Assembly: GCF_900099655.1 (NCBI RefSeq)
Contig: NZ_FNDC01000001.1
Span: forward strand, 496,001-560,000
DNA length: 64,000 bases
Direction of reading: 5' to 3'
DNA from: Planococcus glaciei
GTDB taxonomy: Bacteria > Bacillota > Bacilli > Bacillales_A > Planococcaceae
Shown here: in pieces, positions 1 to 7,686 of the stretch
How positions within the stretch are numbered: the first letter of the stretch is position 1
Layout: each line of letters begins with the position of its first letter
Notes under the pieces: generated by a model
What the model was told of the DNA's origin: nothing
Database searches by the model: none
Seen by the model: the letters and a program-made list of their open reading frames with translations, nothing else
Made by a program: the position numbers and the translations under genes

Positions 1-810
1 AAGTTGCATTCCACCATCTGCGGATATTACTTGACCGCTTACATAGCGGGCAAAGTCTGATGCAAAAAAAAGCACAGGGTGCGCAATGTCTTCTGGTGTC
101 CCCAGTCTTTTTACCGAGATGGATTGAATCAGATTTACTTGTTCTTCATCAGACATCGCCTTCCACTGCCGTTCTGTAGAAGGATTGGATAACACAAACC
201 CCGGCGCTACATTGTTGACGGTTATTCCAAATGGGCCCAATTCTCTGGCCATTTGCCTAGTAAAGCCAATCTGTCCAGCTTTGGCACTTGTATAAGCCTG
301 TATGCCGGTCAAGCTGCTGCTTCTTCCGGCACCGCTTGAAATATTGACGATTCTTCCATATCCTGCTTCCTTCATATGCGGAACAACTGCCCGCACCATG
401 AAAAAAGTGGATTTCAAGTTAATATCGATCACTTTTTGCCAATCATCATCCGCTACTTTTTCAATTGGTTGATGCACTTGACCCGCCACACCTCCAGCCA
501 CATTGACTAAAATGTCTATTCTTTTGAAAGTTTTTATGACTTGCCGGATAACGGATGCTACTGCATTGGAGTTTGTGACATCGCATAGATATGTAGTCAT
601 TTCCCCTGATGAATGGGCTGATTTTATATCTTTTTCTGCTTCATCTTTAGTGGCATTTAAAGGGTCTTCAAGGATATCCAGTGCAATTACGTGGGCACCG
701 CGACTGGCAAGTTCCCGGCAAATGCTTTTGCCAATCCCATGAGCGGCACCGGTCACTACAGCAACTTTTCCTTCGAAAGTTAACTGTAAACTGTTAACAC
801 TTTGCTCCAA
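1..810 (-). CDS. SDR-family oxidoreductase, 3' end outside window
   Basis: Short-chain dehydrogenase/reductase, probably a 3-oxoacyl-ACP-reductase-like or glucose-1-dehydrogenase-like NAD(P)H enzyme. The Rossmann glycine motif TGAAHGIG lies near residue 20. An NVAG element and the catalytic Ser / YxxxK (YTSAK) pattern follow, with VNNVAPG and a C-terminal SGQVISADGG typical of the family. It opens at a TTG codon at 810 with a GGGAGGG ribosome binding site about 6 nt upstream; no ATG fits. All 270 visible codons are open and the stop lies beyond base 1. The substrate cannot be told from sequence. Confidence 0.85.
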   Translation of the reverse strand, partial: MEQSVNSLQLTFEGKVAVVTGAAHGIGKSICRELASRGAHVIALDILEDPLNATKDEAEKDIKSAHSSGEMTTYLCDVTNSNAVASVIRQVIKTFKRIDILVNVAGGVAGQVHQPIEKVADDDWQKVIDINLKSTFFMVRAVVPHMKEAGYGRIVNISSGAGRSSSLTGIQAYTSAKAGQIGFTRQMARELGPFGITVNNVAPGFVLSNPSTERQWKAMSDEEQVNLIQSISVKRLGTPEDIAHPVLFFASDFARYVSGQVISADGGMQL

Positions 811-838
811 TCCAATCCCTCCCTCAACGATTTTTTTT

Positions 839-867
839 AGTATATTCTTATCATTTTCAAATTGCAA
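839..867 (-). promoter_or_regulatory. Sigma-A-type promoter for the SDR gene
   Basis: On the minus strand a -35 TTGCAA (867-862) and a -10 TATACT (844-839) are separated by 17 bp, about 30 bp before the TTG start at 810. The surroundings are AT-rich. Confidence 0.55.
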
Positions 868-928
868 TACTTTTTTGAATATTTAGTTTTCTATTTTTAT
901 TACTAGGATTCTTCTTTTAGTATTAAAA

Positions 929-976
929 AAGGAGTTGTCCACTAAGTCGAATAATAGACTTAATGGACAACTCCTT
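929..976 (-). terminator. Long hairpin terminator of the second SDR gene
   Basis: Two 20-nt arms pair with a single mismatch around an 8-nt loop and, on the minus strand, run into TTTTTT just after the stop of the 995-1738 gene. The GGAGTTGTCC core recurs in hairpins at 48231 and, more distantly, 48373, so this is one member of a repeated hairpin family. Confidence 0.8.
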
Positions 977-994
977 AAATTTTTTATTAACTGG

Positions 995-1738
995 TTACTG
1001 TGCAGTGTAGCCACCGTCGACCATTACCGTACTGCCCGTCACAAACTCATTTTCGCACAGGAAGATGATCGCATGCGCCACTTCTTCCGGCTGCCCCAAG
1101 CGTCCGATCGGATGTTTCGCTACCGCTTTGGCATAAAGTTCGGGGTTTAAAGTATTTCGATTTGACATTCCCGTCTCAATATAGCCAGGGCTTACCGCAT
1201 TGACCCGAATGTTCTTGTCTGCATATTTGAGCGCCAACGATTTTGTCATTAAATTTACCGCACCTTTAGATGCGGTAACCGCAAAAGCATTTGCTTCTCC
1301 CACCGAGCCCAATATAGAAGCCGTATTGACAATCGCACCGCCTCCGGTTTTCAGCATTTCACGAATGGCATGTTTTGATCCGAAGAAAACTCCGTCTTGA
1401 TTGACCGCAATTACTTTCCGGTAATCTTCGAAGGAAAGCTCGTGCGTTTCAGCAGTTGACCGGACTCCTGCATTATTGACCATGATGTCAAGCTGTCCAA
1501 ACCGTTTGACTGTTTCGGCTACAAGGTTTGCTGCGGAGTCTTCCCGTGAAGCGTCGAATTCAACAAATGCAACTTCTGTTTCATTGTTTTGAAGTTCTTT
1601 TGCAGCCGCTTCGCCGCCTTCCACATTGATGTCTGCGATGACCACGTGTGCTCCTTTGTCCAATAATGCTTTTACAGTAGCCAGTCCAATTCCGGATGCG
1701 CCGCCTGTTACAATTGCCACTTTTCCTGCCAATTGCAT
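995..1738 (-). CDS. SDR-family NAD(P)-dependent oxidoreductase
   Basis: Classical SDR of 247 residues. TGGASGIG near residue 12 binds the cofactor, NNAG near residue 88 is the structural motif, and Ser about 141 with Tyr and Lys of the YxxxK-like region (VTASKGA) form the catalytic area. The tail has the usual TGSTVMVDGG. In the YxxxK motif the visible residues are TASK, so the catalytic Tyr appears to be replaced and activity is uncertain. The ATG at 1738 follows AAGGAGG by 8 nt. It is separated from the next SDR gene by a strong terminator, so the two are not one transcript. Confidence 0.85.
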   Translation of the reverse strand: MQLAGKVAIVTGGASGIGLATVKALLDKGAHVVIADINVEGGEAAAKELQNNETEVAFVEFDASREDSAANLVAETVKRFGQLDIMVNNAGVRSTAETHELSFEDYRKVIAVNQDGVFFGSKHAIREMLKTGGGAIVNTASILGSVGEANAFAVTASKGAVNLMTKSLALKYADKNIRVNAVSPGYIETGMSNRNTLNPELYAKAVAKHPIGRLGQPEEVAHAIIFLCENEFVTGSTVMVDGGYTAQ

Positions 1739-1874
1739 GTGAATTGCCTCCTTGTATGGAAAATCTCACTCATACAATTATAGCATCTATTTTCTGAAAA
1801 TTTTAATATTATATATATATATAAAAGGCAATCTGTTCTTTTGAACGGATTCCTGGTTCACCAATTTCAGCCTA

Positions 1875-2237
1875 TCAGTTTAGGACGTACTTTTTTTTTG
1901 AACAATGTTCAATGAACTCTTTCGTTTCTGCTGTTGCGCGCATCTCACGGTCCTGCATCAGCAGCTGAATTTTTTCAATCATTTTATGTCCCAGCCCTTC
2001 GCCCCGGTAAGAAGGAAGGACGGAGATGTGGTGGACTGTAAAATACGTATCTGCAACTTCCACGCCAACCAGTCCGATATAATCTTCTTCATTTTTCAGC
2101 AAGTACAACTGCCAATCCGGATCTTCTGTGTAGCGGTTCATGGTTTGGCATAAATTTTTCACGTTTCGTTCATTCGGCATAAAGGACAATAACCCCATCG
2201 CTATCTTCTGGCATGATTTCTTATATCTGACTAACAT
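1875..2237 (-). CDS. ribT: RibT-like GNAT acetyltransferase
   Basis: Protein of 120 residues closely resembling Bacillus RibT: an N-terminal MLVRYKK and MGLLSFMPNE, then a central strand and an acetyl-CoA loop YRGEGLGHKM near residue 78. RibT is a predicted GNAT of unknown substrate that usually closes the riboflavin operon. Here it stands alone, with no rib genes nearby. The ATG at 2237 is preceded by a GAGGA element. The family call is secure; the role is not known. Confidence 0.75.
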   Translation of the reverse strand: MLVRYKKSCQKIAMGLLSFMPNERNVKNLCQTMNRYTEDPDWQLYLLKNEEDYIGLVGVEVADTYFTVHHISVLPSYRGEGLGHKMIEKIQLLMQDREMRATAETKEFIEHCSKKKYVLN

Positions 2238-2285
2238 AAGTCCGTCCTCGCTTCGTTTTTAATATGCTGCTGTTCGCAGGCATTT

Positions 2286-2774
2286 TTAATTCATGTATAT
2301 TTGGCCTTTTAATTCCTCAAGTGCTTCAAGTGCTCCTGCCAGCCGCTCGGCAAAGTATTCCGGACGCTCTTTCGACTCTAAATGCACACAAACAATATTC
2401 GGATTCGAAATCAGGCGCTGATGGAAATCCGTTGGCAATGGAATCGGATAAGCGTTGAAATTGGATAAGAAGCACGGAAACTCTTCAGGCAAAAGATAGA
2501 TTTCCGCTTTGTTGTGTGCCGTCCCGTCTTCTCTGAAACGGTCAAAGGAGATGTCAAAATTCAAAGTACAGCTAAAAAAGGCGGTATTGGCATGAATTTC
2601 GAGCGTTCTTTTCTTTTTGACGATACACCCTTTCGGCTGCAGTTCAATTTCCGATTTTAGCAGCATCCCCACTTTTTCAGCCACTTCTTCTAAATGTTCC
2701 ACCCTAACCCACTCCTTATAAATTTTTAGCATTCCTTTTAGTTCAACTGGATAAAGTCGTTTGAAACGATTCAC
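2286..2774 (-). CDS. Conserved protein of unknown function, overlaps upstream small gene
   Basis: I do not recognise this soluble protein of about 162 residues. It has no signal peptide or membrane segment. Its start is best placed at a GTG at 2774, with AGGTG 8 nt upstream; another in-frame GTG lies at 2783. The start sits inside the 3' end of the small CxxC gene (2743-2940), which implies translational coupling. Both genes would share the attenuator-like leader at 2971-3049. The ORF has good codon structure over its whole length. Confidence 0.6.
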   Translation of the reverse strand: MNRFKRLYPVELKGMLKIYKEWVRVEHLEEVAEKVGMLLKSEIELQPKGCIVKKKRTLEIHANTAFFSCTLNFDISFDRFREDGTAHNKAEIYLLPEEFPCFLSNFNAYPIPLPTDFHQRLISNPNIVCVHLESKERPEYFAERLAGALEALEELKGQIYMN

Positions 2775-2940
2775 AATGTGCACACCTTTTGTACTTCTGT
2801 TCTTTTACAAGCAGGTCCACATAGTTGGGACAATTCGTAAACTCTCTGCTTTCAATCGACGTTCCCACAAAGCCGCATCGATCTCCCGCAAACTTTTGCT
2901 GATGAATACTTTTTTTGTTGTGATCAATAAAATACTGCAT
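2743..2940 (-). CDS. Small CxxC protein (copy A)
   Basis: A 65-residue soluble protein of unknown function. It starts MQYFIDHNKK and carries a C-terminal CAHC pair plus two further cysteines, suggesting metal binding or redox. It is clearly paralogous to the 64-residue protein at 39568-39762 (MKYVVDHHKK, CPYC). I chose the ATG at 2940 because AAGGAG lies 8 nt before it and because it aligns with the start of the paralogue; an upstream ATG at 2970 has no such site. The last 32 bases overlap the next gene. Confidence 0.7.
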   Translation of the reverse strand: MQYFIDHNKKSIHQQKFAGDRCGFVGTSIESREFTNCPNYVDLLVKEQKYKRCAHCESFQTTLSS

Positions 2941-2970
2941 CATTTCCGCTCCTTTTTCCGGTCCAAACAT

Positions 2971-3049
2971 ACAAAAAACGCCGAAAAGAATGTGGTGAAA
3001 TCCTTTTCGGCGTTGTTCCCAGCTCTATTGTCTGTAACATCCAACCAGA
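2971..3049 (-). promoter_or_regulatory. Attenuator-like 5' leader of CxxC gene A
   Basis: Immediately upstream of the small gene, the minus strand carries GGTTGGATGT (3046-3037), a CAGACA block, then a terminator hairpin (arms 3014-3003 and 2988-2977) running into TTTTTTG. The same order and largely the same bases occur at 39461-39535 before the paralogous gene. GGTTG can pair with CAACGCC, the 5' edge of the terminator, giving a possible antiterminator. A terminator lying between leader and start codon points to transcription attenuation. The ligand or factor is unknown. Confidence 0.6.
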
Positions 3050-3301
3050 GTATTTAGTTGTTTATAGCAAGGTAAAGTATTTAAATTTCAGTCAGCACAG
3101 AAACACCAATGTTTTCTGATTACTTACATCCTATAATGCGTTCACCAAAATGTGAAATCTTTAGACCTAGTTTCGTCAAAAATTTTTAACAAAAAGTTAA
3201 AAATCGACGCCAGAAGTCGCGGATACTTTATAAATACCCTTCCCTAAATTTTGTTAAACCTACTTTTAGAAAGGTAATTTTCCCATTCGAAGCGGCTTCT
3301 T
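3050..3301. other. Intergenic region with one inverted repeat
   Basis: No gene is visible. A perfect 9-bp inverted repeat, ATTTTTAAC / GTTAAAAAT, with a 5-bp spacer lies at 3182-3204 and could be an operator or a weak hairpin. The rest should contain the promoter of the 2940 gene, which I could not place with confidence. Confidence 0.4.
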
Positions 3302-5035
3302 TTACGCTAAGATGACTTTCATCCATCCTCTGATACTATTGATGAACCACAACGCGTCAACGTCCGCCAGTTCATTTTTCAGCATCACTTTTTCTTCAAT
3401 TTCGCCCCGGTCAATCAAGTACTGGCGGAAAGTTCCCGGCAATAATCCGCAACTGACAGGCGGGGTAAAAAACTTCCCGTTTTTTTCAATCACCAGATTG
3501 CCGATTGTAAATTCAGTGAGCTCTTCTTTTTCATTCCATAATAATACCGAAAAAATGTCGCTGCTGCTCTTATGCTCGTCGTAGACTTTTCTGTAAGTCG
3601 TTTTATGGAATAGAAAAGGATTGCCACTGTCTATCGGAGAAGCAGCCAGCCTGCACATAACCGGTTCTTGGATTGGCTGGGTTTCAAGTGCTTCCGCAAA
3701 GACGTTTCCACGTTCATTTAAAAGCAGCCGTACTTTGAACAGACCCATTGGGTGTTGATGTGCCAGGCTTTTAAGCACATGTTCTACCTCTGCTTTATTT
3801 CCCGGGAAATGAAAATACTTGGCCGAATCGCTCAAGCGCTCCAAATGATATTCCAGTAACGGATACGTACCATCTTCCAGCTTTAAGGATTCCAGCAGCT
3901 CAAACTCCGGACGCTTCGCTGTCAGGACTTGCGCCTTGGTGTACAGTTCCTGGTATTCGCCTTCTGAAGTTGAGTCCCACGTAATGCCTCCACCGACGCC
4001 GTAGCGCGCTGTTTCCCGTTCTGCATCGATGACGACTGTCCGGATCGGCACATTGAAAACCGCATTTTTTTCTGGCGTGATAAAGCCGATGGCGCCGCAA
4101 TAAACTTCACGCGGCGACTGTTCCAGTTCCGCGATTGTTTTCATCGTGCTGATTTTCGGTGCGCCGGTGATCGAGCCGCAAGGAAACAGCGCTTTGAACC
4201 AGTCGTATACAGTCGCTCCGCTGATGAGTTCCGCTTCCACGGTCGAAGTTAACTGATGGACCGTGGGATAGGTTTCCACTTCAAAAAGTTTTGCGGCATG
4301 CACCGTTCCGGGTTTCGCCAGGCGGCTTAGGTCATTGCGGAGCAAATCGACGATCATCAAGTTCTCGGCCCGTTCTTTTTCTGAAGCTAGCAGGCGCTCG
4401 ACGTTTGCTTCGTCTTCTGCCGTCGTGCGTCCGCGCGGCGCCGTCCCTTTCATTGGTTTCGTCGTCAATTTGCCGCTGTCGACACGGAAAAACAGCTCCG
4501 GCGATGCTGACAAGATCCGGTACTTGCCCAGATTCAAATAAGCGCCATAGCCCGCCTGCTGATTTCTGGCCAGCTGATGGTAAAACGAACGGTCGCTTCC
4601 TGAAAATTTCGCATGGAGCCTTTCCGTGTAATTCACTTGATAAGTATGCCCTTCTTCAATGGCTTCTTTGATTTTTTCAATGCCTTGTTTATAGCGGTTC
4701 ACCGAACTCGCCATATTCCAGTCCGATACTTGGTAAGGTTCTTCTATTGCTGTGTGTTCCAGTGCAAGCGGTTGTTCAAAAAGCCCGAACCAGACAAGCG
4801 GCATTTCTGCGCCTCGGCGAACCTGCATTTCCGGCTGAAAGGCAGGAGCTGCTTCGTAGGACACATAACCGGCAGCGTAATAGCCGTCTTGAATCGCCTC
4901 TTCGATGTTTTCCATAATGGCTGGCACTTCTTCCAAACGCTCCGTCTGCAGCACTTTGACGGGATTTTGGAATACGAGAGGCTGGATATTGCCATTGGCA
5001 TCCTGGAACTCGAACATAAGGTAAGGGTTGGTCAT
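3302..5035 (-). CDS. pabB: Aminodeoxychorismate synthase component I fused to 4-amino-4-deoxychorismate lyase
   Basis: 577 residues. The first ~375 are a chorismate-binding PabB domain, with PMKGTAPRG and GSITGAPK, which converts chorismate and ammonia to aminodeoxychorismate. The last ~195 resemble a PLP-dependent fold-IV lyase (PabC), with FTIGNLVIEKNGKFFTPP and GLLPGTFR, which releases p-aminobenzoate for folate synthesis. Such PabBC fusions are known in several bacteria. The ATG at 5035 overlaps the pabA stop by 4 bases, so the two are coupled and their products should form one glutamine-dependent complex. No other folate gene is adjacent. Confidence 0.92.
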   Translation of the reverse strand: MTNPYLMFEFQDANGNIQPLVFQNPVKVLQTERLEEVPAIMENIEEAIQDGYYAAGYVSYEAAPAFQPEMQVRRGAEMPLVWFGLFEQPLALEHTAIEEPYQVSDWNMASSVNRYKQGIEKIKEAIEEGHTYQVNYTERLHAKFSGSDRSFYHQLARNQQAGYGAYLNLGKYRILSASPELFFRVDSGKLTTKPMKGTAPRGRTTAEDEANVERLLASEKERAENLMIVDLLRNDLSRLAKPGTVHAAKLFEVETYPTVHQLTSTVEAELISGATVYDWFKALFPCGSITGAPKISTMKTIAELEQSPREVYCGAIGFITPEKNAVFNVPIRTVVIDAERETARYGVGGGITWDSTSEGEYQELYTKAQVLTAKRPEFELLESLKLEDGTYPLLEYHLERLSDSAKYFHFPGNKAEVEHVLKSLAHQHPMGLFKVRLLLNERGNVFAEALETQPIQEPVMCRLAASPIDSGNPFLFHKTTYRKVYDEHKSSSDIFSVLLWNEKEELTEFTIGNLVIEKNGKFFTPPVSCGLLPGTFRQYLIDRGEIEEKVMLKNELADVDALWFINSIRGWMKVILA

Positions 5036-5637
5036 TGCGCCGCCCTCCTGTTCTGACTAGCTTTCCATGCTCGCGCATCTTCATAGCAGTTTTGCAGCAT
5101 GCGGAAGCCCTCTTCCGTCAAAATCGACTCCGGATGAAACTGAATGCCGGTAATCGGCAGCGTCCGGTGCCGAACGCCCATCACGACGCCGTCTTCCGTT
5201 TTAGCAGTAATGATTAAGGAATGCGGCATCTCCGCTTGATCGGCAATTAGCGAATGGTAGCGGGTCACTTTCGCCGGAGAAGCAATTCCTGCAAATACCC
5301 CTTTGCCATCGTGGTCCATCAGCGAAACTTTGCCATGCATCGGCTGCGCTCCTTTGATGATGCGCCCCCCGAAATGCTCGACGATGGTCTGATGCCCCAG
5401 GCAAACACCCAGGATCGGAAACTCTTCCGTAAGTGAACAGAGAATTTCCTTGGTTGCGCCCGAACGGACCGGCCGCCCTGGACCCGGTGACAGCACAATC
5501 AAATCCGGCGATAAGTTTCTCACTTCTTCGGCTGTAATTTGTCTATTTTGAAAAACGGCCACTTCCGGGTCAAACTGCTCCAGGTAATGGACCAGGTTAT
5601 AAGTAAACGAATCGTGGTTGTCGATGATGACAATCAT
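5032..5637 (-). CDS. pabA: Aminodeoxychorismate/anthranilate synthase glutamine amidotransferase
   Basis: A class I glutamine amidotransferase of 201 residues that supplies ammonia to PabB. The catalytic triad is visible: Cys79 in GVCLGHQ, and His168 and Glu170 in QFHPES. The oxyanion segment PGPGRP is near residue 51. I place the start at the ATG at 5637, with GAGGTG 6 nt upstream, rather than at 5655. Because trp genes are absent here and the partner is PabBC, its main role is folate synthesis; PabA proteins of this type can also serve anthranilate synthase. Confidence 0.92.
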   Translation of the reverse strand: MIVIIDNHDSFTYNLVHYLEQFDPEVAVFQNRQITAEEVRNLSPDLIVLSPGPGRPVRSGATKEILCSLTEEFPILGVCLGHQTIVEHFGGRIIKGAQPMHGKVSLMDHDGKGVFAGIASPAKVTRYHSLIADQAEMPHSLIITAKTEDGVVMGVRHRTLPITGIQFHPESILTEEGFRMLQNCYEDARAWKASQNRRAAQ

Positions 5638-5724
5638 GGGTGCACCTCTTTGCATTCAATCTATTGGTGGTTTCATTATACTTTTTTGCGCTCGCAATGT
5701 GTGAATTCAGAGATAAAAAAGGGA

Positions 5725-5794
5725 TGCTGCAAGTAAACTCCGGTTTGCCGCAAATAAATTTTCTTTGCAGCAAGTAATCCCTTCTTCCGCAAAG
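5725..5794. repeat. About 20-bp phased degenerate repeat (family 1)
   Basis: Four copies of a motif like TGCNGCAAGTAA start at 5725, 5746, 5766 and about 5785, at steps of 21, 20 and 19 bp. The bases between the conserved cores differ from copy to copy. The array lies between the iclR terminator and the pabA promoter region. A related array is at 14704. Confidence 0.55.
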
Positions 5795-5825
5795 AAAACC
5801 CGGCCATATCGAATGGCCGGGTTTT
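5795..5825 (-). terminator. Terminator of the IclR gene
   Basis: A 13-bp perfect stem, AAAACCCGGCCAT and its complement, with a short loop. On the minus strand it ends in TTTTC, directly after the iclR stop. Confidence 0.75.
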
Positions 5826-5827
5826 CA

Positions 5828-6634
5828 TTATTCAAAAGATGAGCTATTGGCTGCGGCAAGTGCCTGGCCGATCTGTTCGGCCGCTTGTTGGAGCAGCGGC
5901 AGGAATTCTTCGCGCAGCACATCCTTGCTGACGCGTCCGGCGTGCACGGAACAATTCATCGCAGCAATGACTTTGCCGCGGGCGTTACGGATTGGAACAG
6001 CAATGGAACGCAGGCCTTCTTCGAACTGCTGATCTACGCCGCCCCAATTTTTCTCACGCACCCCTTCCAATACTTTAAGAAACTCTTCTTTGTCGGTAAT
6101 GGTTTTGTCCGTAAATTTTTCGAAATTCATCTTTTCCAGGTAAGCTTCCAGTTCTGCTTTCGGCAGATTGGCGAGAAGCACGTGCCCCATGGACGTCGCA
6201 TATGCCGGAAGGCGGGAACCGACGCCAAGGTTGATCGACATGATGCGTTTTGTCGAGACACGGGCAACATAGAGAATATTCGTTCCATCCAAGATGGAAA
6301 TGGAGCACGATTCCCCTGTCTGGTCGACGAATTGCTTCATAAACGGATGCGCCATGCTCCAGCTGTTATTGGAAGACAAATAGGCATACCCAAGCGATAA
6401 GGTCCGTGCCGTCAAGGAATAGCTGCCGTTTTTCGATTCGGCAAAGCCGAGCGCTTCAAGTGTTAAAAGGATGCGCCGTGCCGCCGGTCTGCTCAACCCT
6501 GTTTTTTTGGCAGCATCGCTGACGGTCATAGATGAGTTTTGCTGCGAAAAAGCCTGGATGACCTGCAATCCACGCTCCAATGACTGGATATAGTCACCCG
6601 ATTTTTTAAAATTGTCTAATTCTTCTGTTGACAT
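5828..6634 (-). CDS. IclR-family regulator of the catechol operon
   Basis: 268 residues. The N-terminal winged HTH (about 15-75, with SDAAKKTGLSRPAARRILLTLEALGF) is followed by the IclR effector-binding domain (about 90-260). The family includes PcaR, PcaU and CatR-type regulators of aromatic degradation that sense beta-ketoadipate, protocatechuate or muconate. The gene is divergent from the catechol operon with a 199-bp gap holding a perfect palindrome at 6679-6701. It most likely controls that operon and itself; the effector is an inference. Confidence 0.85.
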   Translation of the reverse strand: MSTEELDNFKKSGDYIQSLERGLQVIQAFSQQNSSMTVSDAAKKTGLSRPAARRILLTLEALGFAESKNGSYSLTARTLSLGYAYLSSNNSWSMAHPFMKQFVDQTGESCSISILDGTNILYVARVSTKRIMSINLGVGSRLPAYATSMGHVLLANLPKAELEAYLEKMNFEKFTDKTITDKEEFLKVLEGVREKNWGGVDQQFEEGLRSIAVPIRNARGKVIAAMNCSVHAGRVSKDVLREEFLPLLQQAAEQIGQALAAANSSSFE

Positions 6635-6660
6635 TTACTCTGCCCCCTGTGTAAGATGAG

Positions 6661-6709
6661 ATTGTACGTAAAGCGATATATTGTACGTTTATCGTACAAT
6701 AAATACTTT
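6661..6709 (+). promoter_or_regulatory. IclR operator overlapping the catechol promoter
   Basis: A perfect 9-bp inverted repeat, TATTGTACG and its complement with a 5-bp spacer, lies at 6679-6701. An extra half site ATTGTACG is at 6661-6668. A plausible plus-strand promoter overlaps it: -35 TTGTAC at 6681-6686, 17 bp, -10 TACTTT at 6704-6709. The geometry would let a bound regulator block or reposition RNA polymerase for both divergent genes. Confidence 0.6.
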
Positions 6710-6756
6710 GGCATTGCAAGTGCTATTCTCCAATCCGTTCTTTTTTTAGCACAACA

Positions 6757-6770
6757 TGAATGCGTTTACA
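6757..6770 (+). promoter_or_regulatory. Candidate CcpA cre site
   Basis: TGAATGCGTTTACA matches the Bacillus cre consensus TGWAARCGYTWNCA at 13 of 14 positions. It lies about 50 bp downstream of the proposed -10 and 64 bp before catA, a position typical of CcpA roadblock repression. This suggests that the catechol operon is shut off on preferred carbon sources. Confidence 0.55.
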
Positions 6771-6833
6771 TTTGATGAACTCACTTACAAAGGAAATTCA
6801 GCATGACCATACTTTTTATGAGGAGGAATTTAG

Positions 6834-7601
6834 ATGACAGAAACAGTAGTAAAAAATGAACGCGTGTTATCAGCTTACGAGGGCTTCGTCAAACACATGA
6901 AAAACTTCTTGGACGAGCAGCAATTCAATCATGAAGAATACACGAACTTTGTAAAATGGGCAGATCGCCTTGGGCGCAGCGGAGAAATCCCGTTGTTCTT
7001 GGACGTCTTCGTTGAGACATATGTTTTGGAAGCGAAATACAAAAATTCACCAGGCACCGAACCTTCTCTTTTAGGGCCGTATTACGTAGAAAATCCGCCA
7101 TTGCTTGAAGAAGCCCCATTCGTTATCCCGCAGCGCGAAAACGAACCAGGCGACAAACTGGTATTCTTCGGCAACGTCAGTTCCGTAAACGGACCTCTTA
7201 AAAACACAAAAGTGGAGTGGTGGCAGGACGATGCAGACGGCCTGTATTCGAACTTTGACTCCACGGCACCAGACTTCAATCTTCGTGGACAGTTCTACAC
7301 GGATGAAAACGGCAATTTTGAAGTGCACTCAATCGTTCCGATCCCTTATCAAATTCCGACGAGCGGACCGACTGGCGAATTTACGTTTGCGGCAGGCTAC
7401 CACGCTTACCGCCCTGCGCATATCCATATCAAATTTGAACATGAAGGCCATGAAACATTGATTACCCAAGTATTCTTCGAAGGCGACCAGTGGCTGGAAA
7501 CAGATGTGGCAGGCGGCGTTCGCTCTACATTGCTCACTAAATTGATCGACAAAGGCGACCACAAGGAAGCATCGTTGAACTTTGTCATGAGAACGGAATA
7601 A
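6834..7601 (+). CDS. catA: Catechol 1,2-dioxygenase (intradiol)
   Basis: 255 residues. Opens catechol to cis,cis-muconate using Fe(III). The four expected iron ligands can be placed: Tyr138 (DGLYSN), Tyr172 (PIPYQIP), His196 and His198 (RPAHIHIK). An N-terminal helical linker domain precedes the intradiol beta-barrel (about 100-255), as in bacterial CatA. The ATG is preceded by GAGGAGG. It is the first gene of an operon whose later genes process muconate to succinyl-CoA and acetyl-CoA, which supports catechol over hydroxyquinol as substrate. Confidence 0.9.
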   Translation: MTETVVKNERVLSAYEGFVKHMKNFLDEQQFNHEEYTNFVKWADRLGRSGEIPLFLDVFVETYVLEAKYKNSPGTEPSLLGPYYVENPPLLEEAPFVIPQRENEPGDKLVFFGNVSSVNGPLKNTKVEWWQDDADGLYSNFDSTAPDFNLRGQFYTDENGNFEVHSIVPIPYQIPTSGPTGEFTFAAGYHAYRPAHIHIKFEHEGHETLITQVFFEGDQWLETDVAGGVRSTLLTKLIDKGDHKEASLNFVMRTE

Positions 7602-7686
7602 GCAAATATCCTGTGGCTGTCGAGGAAACCTTGGCAGCTTCTTCTTCATTATAGGCATTGCCAATCTTTGAACCGAGGTGGAACAG

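Noticed and set aside
4291-4671. Plus-strand frame of 126 codons opposite pabB
   Set aside because: Antisense shadow with no family features.
5725-5794. Possible mini-CRISPR because of conserved core plus variable spacer pattern (also at 14704, 34599, 52045)
   Set aside because: Units of only 20-21 bp with a degenerate ~11-base core, no cas genes and no leader; better described as phased repeats.
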